From Schizophyllum amplum (Eukaryota; Basidiomycota; Agaricomycetes; Agaricales; Schizophyllaceae), in the NCBI GenBank assembly GCA_007026445.1, contig VDMD01000161.1:1-46528 (forward strand): DNA of 46,528 nt, given 5' to 3'. The notes under the pieces are model-generated. The model was not told the origin of the DNA, did no database searches, and was given only the letters and a program-made list of their open reading frames with translations. This document shows positions 33,885 to 45,157 of this stretch, in pieces. How positions within the stretch are numbered: the first letter of the stretch is position 1; every line of letters starts with the position of its first letter. The position numbers and the translations under genes were made by a program.

Positions 33885-35055
33885 TCATGCCTGGGCCTGG
33901 CTAGGTGCTGACGTCTGAGGCGCCGACATACTGGCACGGTACGCGTCAAGCAAAGCCGGATCCAGGTCGGCTAACATCTCCTCCAGCTTCACCCTGTCAA
34001 CCTCCCCAGAGGGAGTGAGGGAAATTTCCGGCTCCTCCATGCCGTCGGCCCACTCCGGGCGCATCGTCTCCTCCAGGGCATCCGCGTTCCAGTGTACGTC
34101 CTTCGCTGCACCCAACATGTCGTCCGCAGAATGCCAGAACTGGTCAGGGATCTGCGCCATGGGCTTGCGGTGCTCTGGTCTCAACCACTCAGAAGGGAAG
34201 TCAAAGATGGTTGGCTTGTGGAAGACGCGTGCGCGAATATGGTCGCCCTTCTTAGCCTTCCTACGCTGGGCGAAGACATGGCGCATGTCGACAGGAAGCT
34301 CGGACAGCTTGAACTCATCGTCCGCTTTCTGTTGGCTGACTGTCAGCATTCGGCAGTATGTATGTAGCACAGCGACACGCACGTTGGCCTCCTTGCACAA
34401 ATCGACCACTCTGTCGCGAATCCACTTCAGATTCATGGCGGGGTCGGGGAAGTCCTCACAGGATATCTTGATGAACCCGTTCGCCCAAACGGTAGACCCC
34501 GCAACGCCTGCATCCTTTGGCGGACTAGGTGTCCACCGTGTGCCTGCCAGCAGTTTAACTTTGTGCTTCGCGCGCTCGCTGTGCAGAGGCAGCTCATCCA
34601 CCGCGACTGTGACGATGCGCTTGTTCGTCGCGGGGTGCTCCTCTCCTGCGTAGTCTATGGAGCGCACAACAAGGGGCTTGTCGGGAGATGGAGGGACGAA
34701 GGGCTTTCGGAACGCTACGCTGATTGTTAGGACCCCGCCAGTGCGGGTAGGCGCGCGACGCACCGACAAGCTTCGGACACTCATGTTCGATGAGCCGCAT
34801 GTAGTAGAGCTGGTCTCTGAGCTCGTCTATCATCATATGACCGAGGGCTGTGGTGTCGTTGTCCTCGAACTCGTCGTCCAGGAGGTCCACTGCGTCGTCG
34901 TAGTGCATTTCATCCTCGCCTCCACGACGCCGCAACTCGCAGGCGCGCGCAGACGCGTGAAATGCTCTGACATGGGCGCCAGACGGCAAGGCGCGGCGCG
35001 ACGGCTGCAGAGCGCGAGACGGCTGAAGCGCCCGTCCCAGAGCCTGGCGCAACAT
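33885..35055 (-). CDS. RSM24: Mitochondrial small-subunit ribosomal protein mS35 (Rsm24)
   Basis: Component of the mitochondrial 37S subunit. The N-terminus MLRQALGRALQPSRALQPSR and onward is an Arg-rich presequence ending near RAFHASARA, a typical mitochondrial cleavage region. The mature part begins with an acidic segment (DDAVDLLDDEFEDND), then ALGHMMIDELRDQLYYMRLI. One intron (about 34736-34785) joins ECPKLV to AFRKPFVPPSPDKPLVVRSI. The mS35 core follows: EHPATNKRIVTVAVDELPLH, KHKVKLLAGTRWTPSPPKD, GFIKISCEDFPDPAMNLKWI and VDLCKEANVRVAVLHT. The C-terminus is acidic and ends SAPSQAQA. It is divergent from the nitrilase gene, with 141 bp between starts. Confidence 0.9.
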
Positions 35056-35196
35056 GGAAGTGAATGCCTGAAAACAGCACAGCCACCGCACGGAAATGCG
35101 CTTCGGCCCGGAACGCGCCGTCAAGAAGCAACGTTCGACGGTCGAGTCAACTTCAACTTTGAGTATCCTTATCGATAGCTTTTGTTTCCTACCACA
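35056..35196. promoter_or_regulatory. Short bidirectional promoter between mS35 and nitrilase genes
   Basis: 141 bp between divergent ATGs. It contains TCAACTTCAACT (35147-35158), matching one arm of the palindrome at 12911-12931, and the palindrome ATCGAT (35171-35176). Confidence 0.5.
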
Positions 35197-36461
35197 ATGA
35201 CTGCCAACAAGAAGCTCTTGCGTGCGTCCGTAGTACAAACATGCACGCAAGAGTATTCCGTGCAAAAGACTCTGGACAAGCTCGAGTCTCTGGTGCGCGT
35301 GGCCAAGGATAGAGACAGCTCTCAGCTGGCTGTCTTCCCTGAAGCATTGTATGCTCCCCTCCCCATCCCGAAGAGTACGCTGACATACATCTCAGCATTG
35401 GTGGTACGCTCTATACTATGTAACATCTTTTTCATCTCCCACCTTCTTCTCTCAGGTTATCCGAAACACTCAACCTTCGGTGCTGTTGTCGGCGAGCGCT
35501 CTCCTGAAGGCCGAGACGAATTTCTTCGCTACCACTCGAACGCCATCGAGATACCGTCGCCAGAGGTCAGCCGCATAGAAGTTATCAGTCGTGACACCGG
35601 CGTCTTTCTTGTAGTTGGGGTCATCGAGCGCGACGGGGGAACCCTGTACTGCTCGGTTATCTTCGTCGACCCACTCCACGGATACCTGGCCAAACACAGA
35701 AAGCTAGTACCAACTGGCTCCGAGAGACTTATTTGGGGACAAGGCGATGGCACGACCATGCCCGTCGTTGGCAAGACTTTTTCTGTCAAAGATCAAGGCG
35801 AACTCCAAACCAAAATATCCACCGCTATTTGCTGGTAGGCTCTTGCCTGTGACAGGGTCCCTTCTGCGCTCATGTTCGGAAAGGGAAAACTACATGCCTT
35901 TATGTGAGCTTTCAGATATCCCCGTCCATCTGAAGCTCAGACCTTCCTATGCAGTCCGTCAATATTACTACAACCACGGTGTGACCATCTACACGGCCCC
36001 CACCGTTGATGCGAGACCCGTATGGCAGAATACGATGGTACACATTGCTCTAGAAGGACGGTGTTTTGTCCTTTCGGCGAATCAGTTCGCCCAAGGTACG
36101 TAGTATTCCGCAATGAGGCGAGCCCGCGCTGCAGCTTGGCTCACCCTCCGTTGCCCAGAGAAGCATTACCCTGCCGATCATGCGGTCCGCAATCCAGAGG
36201 AGCGCCATGAGGACAATGTTATGATAGGAGGGGGAAGCATGATCGTTAGCCCTTTGGGCGAGATTTTGGCTGGACCGCTCCGTGGCGAGGAGGGCGTTCT
36301 GACCGCCACCTTGGACCTGGATGATATCGTCCGGGGCAAGTTCGATTTGGACGTTGCAGGTCATTACGCCAGACCGGACGGTATGTTAGGTCCTACTCGT
36401 GCATAACCACGTTTTGATGAGTACCCCAGTCTTCACCTTCACCGCGAACACGTCGGGTTAG
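35197..36461 (+). CDS. Nitrilase (carbon-nitrogen hydrolase)
   Basis: Six exons (35197-35348, 35396-35403, 35456-35834, 35884-36095, 36159-36380, 36430-36461) sum to 1,005 nt, 334 residues. The Glu-Lys-Cys triad is present: FPEAFIGGYPKHSTFGAVVG (Glu), HRKLVPTGSERLIWGQGDGT (Lys) and KISTAICWENYMPL (Cys). Further family blocks are YNHGVTIYTAPTVDARPVWQ, MVHIALEGRCFVLSANQFAQ and MIGGGSMIVSPLGEILAGPL. It would hydrolyse nitriles to carboxylic acids and ammonia, substrate class unknown. The second exon is 8 nt (CATTGGTG), needed to complete FIGGYP. After YMPL the model reads through CELSDIPVHLKLRPS without an intron, because excising the intron-like stretch would break the frame. That insert is unusual for the family. 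Confidence 0.9.
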
Positions 36462-36721
36462 GGCGGTCCTGCAGGGGGCACGGAAGATCGGGCCTATCAC
36501 ACACATGTTGTACATGTGTAGACATGTGTCGCTGAGGCAGTGATTGAATAGGCATGACCGGTCCTTTATTCGGCAATGTCTTTGTACCCTTCGGAATTAG
36601 CTGAGAATCTTCGCTTCAAAGAGGAACAAAGCCGTCGGGGAGCTTAAAAATGGTACACCAAAGGTTCTGTCTTCACTTTTCACTTGCTCCTCACATTCGC
36701 ATACCCGTCGTCGCTACTGCC

Positions 36722-37390
36722 ATGGAGTCCTCGGATGCTCGTACTGCGCTCTTTGCCGTCTACATGCGCCAGCAGCCACAGTACAAGAGCTACCACCTTC
36801 CGCCGCCGCCGCCCGCTGCTGGACAGCCCTCGCGACGGCTGAAGTCGTCTTCGCATAGGCGATCGACGAAGGACGTTTTGGGGAAGCAGGCCTTCCTCAA
36901 GGATCGGCCGCACCACCAACCGAAAGACGGTCGCGCTATGCGCTGCCCGCTCGTTAACCACAGCGAACCACCGCTTCGTTCATCCAAGACACCGCGAGAT
37001 AATTTGGTATGTGTTAGCTTACACCGTCGATCTCATGTATCCTCATCCGCTTTACAGCCGCATCGCAGTAACACGCAACGAAAAGCGACCAACCACCGCA
37101 CTCACGACAGCGAGGCAAACTTCCCACTTCCGTGTACCACGCCGTCACCATTGTTGACGGTCGCCTCCTTTGACACGAGGCCGTTGCGGACACCCTCACC
37201 GACATCCTCAGAGCGCATGCCTTCACTGTCGCCTCCAGGATGGTTCGTCGACAGCGATGACGAGAGCGAGGTCACATCGCTCGACGATTGGAGTCCTGAT
37301 AAGGCGGAAGTGGTAGAGGTGGCCACCACCATCGACTGCGACGAGATGTTCCAGCTGTACATCAACGTCGACCTCTGCTTGAATGAGTAG
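36722..37390 (+). CDS. Hypothetical low-complexity protein
   Basis: No family recognised. The likely start MESSDARTALFAVYMRQQPQ has a good context (GCCATGG), although the frame has an earlier ATG at 36650. A 51-nt intron (37007-37057, GTATGT...CAG) is probable. It is a multiple of three without a stop, so either reading stays in frame. The protein is rich in Pro, Ser, His and basic residues, with a polyproline stretch (LPPPPPAAGQ) and an acidic C-terminal part DSDDESEVTSLDDW. It ends CDEMFQLYINVDLCLNE. It looks mostly disordered, with a possible short helical end. Regulatory or scaffold roles would be guesses. Confidence 0.6.
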   Translation: MESSDARTALFAVYMRQQPQYKSYHLPPPPPAAGQPSRRLKSSSHRRSTKDVLGKQAFLKDRPHHQPKDGRAMRCPLVNHSEPPLRSSKTPRDNLVCVSLHRRSHVSSSALQPHRSNTQRKATNHRTHDSEANFPLPCTTPSPLLTVASFDTRPLRTPSPTSSERMPSLSPPGWFVDSDDESEVTSLDDWSPDKAEVVEVATTIDCDEMFQLYINVDLCLNE

Positions 37391-37893
37391 ACTTCTTGAC
37401 GAATCCACTACTCACGGACGGCGCCTAATTATACCAGACCATGTAGCCCTAGTCGAAAGTTCTTATTGTGTATCCTATGTTGTATTATCGATGATAGATG
37501 AAAGCGCCTCGCCGAGGCCGCATGCTCCACCGTACTTATAGCGAGGGGTAGTCCGAAGAGATGAACGGCACTTGAGTGCTACCACAACGCTACCATGGAG
37601 AGACCACGGAGTCCCAGATGGAAGCTATTCCCTCTTGTAGGTCGATGGGAGCGCGGACGGATATCAACTCATAAGCGTTGCTTGCAAGGCGCTATTGACG
37701 CCACATCCGCGGCTAAGCATATTTTCGGCAGCCAGCCGGCCGGAAAGTCCGGCGCCGGCCGAATACTCCCACGCGGCGGTGGAATTGCAAACAGACCACA
37801 GCGGTCGCTCTTCCCTAACCTCGTCCTCTTCCCGGCCTACAGTAAGCGTCGCCGCTGTCTCGCGCAGCCTCACGCCCTCAAAACCCTTACCAG
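37391..37893. promoter_or_regulatory. Septin promoter region with GC-rich inverted repeat
   Basis: No coding region supported. At 37735-37761 a GC-rich imperfect inverted repeat (GCCGGCCGG / CCGGCGCCGGC around AAAGT) could form a hairpin or be a binding site for a fungal Zn2Cys6 factor (CGG half-sites). This is inference. Confidence 0.4.
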
Positions 37894-39558
37894 ATGACGG
37901 ACTCGTACGCTTCCTCGCGCAATGGCGACCTCCCCACGAACGGCGCGGCCAATGGCGTTAGCCCGACCCCGACTGGCATCTCGTCCGTCATTCGCAAAAA
38001 GCTGATGGGCTACGTCGGTTTTGCCAACCTGCCGAACCAGGTCCACAGGAAGAGCGTGCGGAAGGGCTTCCAGTTCACCGCCATGGTTGTTGGTACGCGT
38101 TTTGCGCGCCCTCCTGTATTTCACAAATTTAACGCGTACTCAGGCGAGTCGGGCCTGGGCAAGTCGACCTTGATCAACACCCTCTTTAACACGACCCTCT
38201 ATCCCCCCAAGGAGACGCTTCCGCCCGCGGCAGAGCGTCCCAAGACGGTTGCCATTGAGAGCATCGGTGCTGGTACGCGAAGCTTCCCTGTCGCTCATGC
38301 GAGGCGCTGACGTTGGCAAAGATATCGAGGAGAATGGTGTCCGACTCCACCTCACCGTGGTCGACACGCCCGGGTTTGGTGACTTTGTCAACAACGACGA
38401 GAGGTGCGTTTCTCGCTTGCCGCATGTTCCCTTTTCTGAAATTCGCACCCAGCTGGAAGCCTATCGTCGAAAACATCGAGTCTCGGTTTGATTCGTATCT
38501 CGAGCAGGAGAACCGCGTCAACCGTCAGAAGATCGCCGATAACCGCGTACACGCGTGTCTTTACTTCATTCAGCCCACCGGTCACTCGTAAGACGCGTCG
38601 CTCTCGACTTGTGTCCTGCATCTCACGCGCCTCAAAGGTTGAAGCAGCTGGACATCGAGTTCATGCGCCGCTTGCACACGAAGGTCAACCTGATCCCCGT
38701 CATTGCAAAGGCGGACACGATGACTGAGGAAGAGATTGCGGACTTCAAAGCCCGCGTGCGTCCTCTTGCTCCACGGCGCGTTGCTACTGTCTCACGAATA
38801 AATTGCAGATTCTCTCGGATATTGCGTTCCACAACATCCACATTTTCCAGGCGCCGACGTACGAGAATGAAGATGAGGAGACCATCATGGAGGCCGAGGA
38901 GATCGCGAGCAAGATCCCCTTCGCCGTCGTCGGCTCCGACCAGGCTGTGAAGACTCCGGATGGCCGTGAAGTCCGCGGCCGTGCGTACCCGTGGGGTGTT
39001 GTCGAGGTCGACAACGAGGAGCACTGCGACTTTGTGAAGCTCCGGCAAATGCTTGTCCGCACTTACATGGAGGAGCTCCGGGAGTACACTAACGACGTGC
39101 TCTATGAGAACTGGCGAACGGAGAAGCTCCTAGGCATGGGCGTTGCCCAGGATTCCTCCGTGTTCAAGGAAGTCAAGTGAGTACGCTCGTGCCAATGTCG
39201 GTTTCATTTCTGACCATTGCTCTAGCCCGGCTGCCCGAGTCCAGGAAGAGCGTGTCCTCCACGAGGCCAAGCTCGCGAAGATGGAGGCCGAGATGAAGAT
39301 GGTGTTCCAGCAGAAGGTGCAGGAGAAGGAGGCAAAGCTCAAGCAGTCGGAGGAGGAGCTCTACGCTCGCCACAAGGAGATGAAGGATGCGCTCGAGAAG
39401 CAGAAGATGGACCTGGAGGACAAGAAGCGGCGGCTGGAGAGCGGGCGCCCGCTGACGCCAGAAAAGGGTTCCGTAAGTGGTCGGTCATATATCTGGTCAT
39501 TGTATGAACTGACAGTCTTCTTCAGAGCAAGGTCCGCAAGGGCTTCCTGCGCACATAG
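37894..39558 (+). CDS. CDC3: Septin, Cdc3 class
   Basis: Septins are filament-forming GTPases at septa, hyphal tips and bud necks. The sequence reads [20 protein letters not shown], with the P-loop [16 protein letters not shown] (G1), [16 protein letters not shown] (G3) and [13 protein letters not shown] (G4). The septin unique element follows ([20 protein letters not shown] and the [20 protein letters not shown] segment). A C-terminal coiled coil ([20 protein letters not shown] and onward) ends KVRKGFLRT. The [11 protein letters not shown] start and the long coiled coil point to Cdc3 rather than Cdc10. Seven short introns all keep the frame, and no frameshift was seen, unlike in several neighbours. 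The protein has about 430 residues. It starts [20 protein letters not shown]. Confidence 0.93.
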
Positions 39559-39956
39559 GCTATCATCCGCCGTGCGGCTTCGTCTCGCCCACATTCCCCT
39601 GTTTCTCTGGATATCATACTGTTGTTGACCCCTCGCCGTATAGTGCTACCCTAGTCTTTCGTACTTTCTTCTGTACATCGTGTTCATCATGCCTGTCTCT
39701 TGCCTTGGGTCTCGGTACCCTACCACACTCCCTTGAACTATATCCTTCTTCGTTGCTCGCTTACATTGATGATTATGTTGGTTTCTACGGAGTGTCACGG
39801 CAATATACCCAGGCTAGTATGCTGGATAATGTTCATGTGGGTGGGATGGCTGCGATTTGGCTTTGCCCATTGTTTACTGTTTTGTGTGAATTTGGCCAAG
39901 CGGTTGCCGCTTTCGGCGCTGGAATATTCTCTTTCTTCAACTTGAATCATTCTCTC
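39559..39956. other. Intergenic: septin 3' flank and MTR10 promoter
   Basis: The MTR10 frame is open upstream to 39705 and includes a hydrophobic run. The family starts with the short MTDTNIPALLAALDVF, so the upstream part is most likely untranslated. No TATA box was recognised. Confidence 0.45.
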
Positions 39957-42900
39957 ATGACGGATACCAACATACCAGCTCTCCTGGCTGCGCTTGACGT
40001 GTTTACGCGCGCGCCGGACAAGGAACAGCTAGACCGCGCCAACACATGGCTCCAAGACTTCCAACACTCAGTAATTGTCCTTTCGCCTGGCCAGTAACCG
40101 ACCGACCTGACAGTGATCCCATCGACTCGCCGTAGCATGAAGCATGGACCACCGCAAACACCCTTCTCCTCTCCCCGGATGCACCTATCGCGGCGAAGCT
40201 GTTTTCAGCACAGACGTTCCGTACCAAGGTGCGCGCCTTTCGATCTCTGCGCGTGATCGCGACTCATCGACGACGCTGTAGGTCACGTACGACCTCAACC
40301 AGGTCGGCGCAGATCTGTCCCCCTTGCGGGATAGACTGCTCGATGCTATGACACGATACATTGCTGGACCGCGGAACATCCTCACCCAGCTTTGCCTCGC
40401 GATCGCTGGGCTCGCCCTCCAGATGCCGTCATGGGAGAACCCGATCCAGACCATGGCGGACATGTTCGGCGCGAACCCAGCAGCGGTGCCAGCGCTCCTG
40501 CAGTTCCTTACTCTTCTGCCTGAGGAGCTCATGACGAACACGCGTATTCCCGTCACGGTGCGTATGGCATTTCATCAACCGGTCCAGCCACTGACTGGCC
40601 TGTAGGATGATGAGTACCGTGAAAGATCGCGCAAAATCCTGACGGACAATGCTACGCGCGTACTGGAGCTGCTCTCTGTCTACATACAGGCCACGGGTGC
40701 GTCCAGCATCACGCAACTCGGTTTGTGCACTAACGAAGGGGCAGGCATCACTCCGGAGATCCAAAATGCCGTCTTCACCTGTCTTCGCAGCTGGTTAATG
40801 GCCGGCGAAATTGTCATTGAAGAGCTCATCCTAACGCCCTTGTTCCCTGCCGTGTTCGATGCCTTGAACTCGGAACAGCTCTTTGACGCCTCGGCGGATG
40901 CCGTCTGCGAGATCATCCACGAAACGCAGGAGATCAACGACAACATGGCCGCCATTGAGCAGATCGTCCCACGCGTCGTAGCCCTCAGGCCTGAGCTCGC
41001 GAAAAGCGGCGACAACTTCGAGAGGATTCGCGGTTACGCGCGCATATTCGCGGAGGCTGGCGAGACCTACCGCGCCCTAATCCTACAGCACCCAGAAACA
41101 TTCTTCCCGATCGTCGAGGCCCTTGGGGAGTGCTCTGCGTGTCCTGACCTCGATATAGTCCCCATAACGTTCCCTTTCTGGATGCGGCTCGCCCAACTCA
41201 TTGGCAAGCGCTCATCTGTCCCCCCTCCTTTCCTAGATGCCTACCGCTCGCTCATGACTATCATCATTCACCACCTGCACTTCCCACCGGACTCTTCGCC
41301 TCTCAAGGGTCAGGAGGCTGACGACTTCCGGTCCTTCCGCCATGTCATGGGCGACACGCTGAAAGATTGCTGCTTCGTCCTGAAGGCGGAGACCTGTCTC
41401 ATGGCCGCATACAACATGATCACAGCCGCCCTTGCTCGTGGGCCTGACATGTCCTGGCAAGAGATCGAGGCGCCGCTGTTTGCTATGCGGTCCATGGGCG
41501 CCGAGATCGACCCCAACGACGAAGACGCTGTTCCGAAAATACTTGAACTTATACCCTCGCTGCCAACACATCCCCGTATCCGCTATGCCGCCTTACTCAT
41601 CATCGGCCGCTATTCGCAATGGACGGACGCCCATCCGTCGTACCTGCAACCTCAGTTGCAATATGTCTCCGCCGGCTTCGAAGATCCTGATCTCGAGGTC
41701 TGTAGCGCTGCTGGACATGCGCTCAAGTACATCTGTGGCGATTGCAAGCGGGTATGACCGGTCCCTCTCTATCATATTCTATTTCACTGATTGTTGTTCA
41801 GCACCTGGTCGACTTCCTCCCCACTTTGCACACCTTCGTCACGTCTACGGGCAGCAGGCTGTTGCAGGAGGATCGCAGTGAAGTATACCGCGCTATCGCC
41901 TACGTCATCTCTGCTATGCCCATGAGCAGTGCTGGAGAGAGCTTGAAGATGTTCTCCTTCGACATCTTGACCAAAGTCCACGCAGTTACCGTCAAGCAGG
42001 CGGTAACAAAGGAGGAAATGCAGGAAGTGTGCGGTGAGTTGGCCTACCTTCGCCTTAATGGTAAGACACTCAAGCGTAAAACCAGACGGGTTGGAAAACC
42101 TCGAAACCATGCTTCAGGTTATTGGGAAGCTTCGGTGAAGAGCTTCCGCCCGCCTGCCAGAAGATCCCGGGCGAAGGCTGGTCAGTCCTCGATCCCTTCC
42201 TCGCGAAGTATGGGACGACATACGACATCGCGGAGCGCGTCAACCGTGTCCTTCGCCACTGCATTACCTTCTTCGACCGTTCTGCGTTGCCGGTCATACC
42301 CATGGTGGTCACGCGTCTTACACAAGTGTTCGATGCAGCCGGATTTGCCAGCAACCTCTGGATCATTGGCAAGACTGTCGACTCATACGGCGACAAGGCG
42401 GACCAAACACTGCAAGCCAGCTTCCCGCGATGCCTACGAGCGAGCAACAACCAAGGTAGCCAGCATACTACAAGCCTCGTCTGCAGGAGAGCACCCCGAT
42501 AGTACGTGCAATCTTCGTCTCTGCTGTATACGACGCTGACGCAGGCTCTCAGTCCTGGAAGACTATCTGCATTTGCTGCTGCCTCTTTTGGATCGTGTTC
42601 CTGACGTTTTCTTCCGCTCCAGCGCTTTCCCGGTCGCTTTCCAGATATGCATGACAGCGCTGACTGTTGTGCAAACGGAAGTTCTCATCACAGCTCTCGA
42701 AGTCGTGCGCGACATACTGTCGCACGACTGCCTGTCTAGTCAGCCGAGGCAGATACCGACCTCTGACTTCCCCGTCTACGCCGCAAACATCCAGGCCGTG
42801 ATCGAAAAGGACGGGCAGGCGTTCGTCGCTTGTGTGCTGAACGGCATGATTGGAGACTTCCCCGAGGACTGCCTGTCGAGCATCATCGTTATCTTCCGGA

Positions 42901-43175
42901 TGCTGGCGACTGTATTCCCTGCGCAGATGGCGGCGTGGATACAGAGCATTGCTGCCAGTATGCCGACCTCTGCGAGTCTCATACCGGCCAAGGAGCAGTT
43001 CGTGGCGGATATCACCAAGTAAGTTGCATCCTGGCTGCTCCAATAATCATAGCTAATATCCCTGCAGCGCTATCAGCAGTGGGGCAGTACGAGAAGGCGA
43101 AGTATGCGATTATTTCCTTCCACCGTGCCTCTCGCAAGATGCCGCGATCGTCGCAGGGACTTCGAGCTCAAGTAG
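39957..43175 (+). CDS. MTR10: Mtr10/transportin-SR type nuclear import receptor (frame interrupted)
   Basis: Importin-beta family receptor (yeast Mtr10, human TNPO3) that imports SR-type mRNA-binding proteins. It begins MTDTNIPALLAALDVFTRAP, then HEAWTTANTLLLSPDAPIAA and KLFSAQTFRTKVTYDLNQV, the typical N-terminal HEAT repeats. The body continues through VYIQATGITPEIQNAVFTCL, FPFWMRLAQLIGKRS, SAAGHALKYICGDCKR, ETMLQVIGSFGEELPPACQK and DSTLSVLEDYLHLLLPLLDR to the C-terminal YEKAKYAIISFHRASRK. About eight introns. Four one-base gains disrupt the frame: an extra G at 42124-42126, an extra C at 42424-42426, an extra G at 43081-43084 and an extra C at 43142-43143. Read past these, the protein ends RDRRRDFELK with a stop at 43173-43175. 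Without correction the last exon runs in another frame to 43248. Confidence 0.88.
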
Positions 43176-43488
43176 GAAGGGAGGTGGCACGTCGTGTATG
43201 GATAATCCTTTGCGGCCTGATACCTTGGGTAGAAGTCTGGGTCTTTAATCTGTAGTAGTTACATTCTATAGCATAGGTACGTACAAGCAGTATATATCTC
43301 TCATCTGTACTCCGCGAAGGACGCGCGCTGCTGTCGTCGGGTCTGCGTCGGGCAACCTGCGGGCATCCGGCAAGCGCCTGGATCGGGTCGGGTGCCGGGC
43401 CGAGATCGCCCGCGAAGCAAACACGCTCAAAGCCGGACGTTGTCGCTCGAAGAGGCGCTGTCGCCATTTTCGCCTTTAGACTCCACCC
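43176..43488. other. Intergenic: MTR10 3' flank and LSC1 promoter
   Basis: 313 bp, GC-rich in the second half. No coding feature or TATA box recognised. The part to 43248 would be coding only if the uncorrected MTR10 frame were used. Confidence 0.4.
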
Positions 43489-44837
43489 ATGTTCCCCCGC
43501 TCGCGTACCCTGCTCGGCCAGGGTAATTACTTTGTTTCTCGTAGCTCATGTCACTTTTCTGACATTATCCCAGCCGGCCGCCGGGCCTTCTCCCAATCCG
43601 CGTCGCGCCAGAGCTACGAGGACACCATCCACAACCTTAGGATCCACAAGGATACCAAGGTCCTTTGCCAGGGCTTCACCGGGAAGACGGTATGTGGCGC
43701 ACACCAAAGAGCGCTATATATTGCTGACGACGCGCACGCCAGGCTACCTTCCACGTCGCGGGAAGCCTTGAAATATGGTACAATTATGGTGGCGGGTGTC
43801 TCCCCGAAGAAGGCAGGCCAGACACATCTTGGTCTGCCCGTCTTTGGCTCCGTGAGAGATGTGCGAGCGCTTCCTTGCGAATGCCATATGCTATCTGACG
43901 CGCCCCTCAGGCCGTCCGGGAAACCTCGCCGGACGCGACGGTGCTCTACGTTCCCCTCCCAGTGCAGCCGACGCGATCATCGATGCTATCGAGAACGAGA
44001 TTGGGCTCATTGTCTGCATCACTGAGGGTATCCCCCAGCAGGACGAGATTCGGGTGCGTGCTGCGCCGACACATGCCGATAGCTCTGCTAATCGCCAGCG
44101 CAGGTCGTCAACGCGCTCAAGAGCCAGTCCAAGAGCCGTCTCGTGGGCCCGAACTGCCCCGGTATCATCAACCCCCTCGGGTGCAAGATGGGCATCCAGC
44201 CGGGCCACATCCACACACCGGGCAAAATCGGTTTCGCGCGTCAGCACGTTGTGGCGCAGGTTTTGATCTCTGACGAATGTGCCAGGTATCGTCTCGCGCT
44301 CCGGCACCCTCACCTACGAGGCGGTCGCGCAGACGACTGATGTCGGTCTTGGCCAGACGCTGTGCGTCGGCATTGGCGGTGACCCTTTCCCCGGTACCAC
44401 CCACCTCGACGTCGTCAAGGTCTTCCTTGAGGACCCGGAGACCAAGGGTAGGAGTGACGGACTGCTTCTTACAGACAAATACTAACACGTTTGGTCAGGT
44501 ATCGTTATCATTGGCGAGATCGGTGGCTCCATGGAGGAGGACGCGGCCGAGTACCTCCAGCAGTACAACACCTCGCACAAGCCGGTTGTTGGCTTCATTG
44601 CTGGCCGTACCGCGCCCCCGGGCCGTCGCATGGGACACGCTGGTGCTATCATTGCCGGTGGTAAGGGCGCGGCTTCGGACAAGGTCAAGGCCTTGGAGGC
44701 GGCAGGTGCGATTGTGACCGACAGCCCGGCCAAGATTGGCTCGGAGATGCTCAAGGTAAGCTTGCAAGCTATCTGACCAAGTATCGGACGCTCAAACATC
44801 TTTGCTACAGGCCATGAAGGCGGCGGGATTGATGTGA
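43489..44837 (+). CDS. LSC1: Succinyl-CoA ligase alpha subunit, mitochondrial
   Basis: TCA-cycle enzyme in the matrix converting succinyl-CoA to succinate with ATP or GTP formation. It pairs with the beta subunit. The N-terminus [20 protein letters not shown] is a presequence. The CoA-binding part reads [40 protein letters not shown] and GLPVFGS. The ligase part reads [60 protein letters not shown] and [20 protein letters not shown]. The phosphohistidine motif [20 protein letters not shown] contains the catalytic His. It ends AMKAAGLM. Two single-base errors break the second and third exons: an extra G at 43760-43762 (VA|EALKYG) and a missing C at 43953-43956 ([11 protein letters not shown]). 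Six introns, one with an unusual GTTTCG donor. Confidence 0.93.
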
Positions 44838-45157
44838 GACGCGTATACGGTATACCTGCATTAGACGTGTGGATTTATCTGTTGAGGGTGCTTGCGGCCT
44901 CTTCGTACACTATGGGCTTCTAACGCCTCTGTAATCATACGCACCCAAACACCGAAGTGACGTCTGAGCGAGTTTTGACAGTATCTCCGAGTGAGAGTGA
45001 GCACTGAGCAGAGAACGGCCTCAGTGAGACTGAGCACAGAGCAGTGAGGGCAGGGCCGCGGCTCACCGTGACGTTGACACGTGCGCGCCTAAGCGGGGTC
45101 CAAATCCTGTCCAAATCCATTGTTCTCTCACTGCTGCCCACCATCTGGGTTGCCGGG
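44838..45157. other. Intergenic with short direct repeats upstream of TOR
   Basis: 320 bp. Around 44987-45050 several GTGAGNNTGAGCA-like units recur (TGAGAGTGAGCACTGAGCAG and TGAGACTGAGCACAGAGCAG). They may be chance or regulatory repeats. No coding region supported. Confidence 0.4.

Noticed and set aside
39705..39956. N-terminal extension of Mtr10
   Set aside because: The open upstream frame is hydrophobic and unlike the family, which starts a few residues before the first HEAT repeat.
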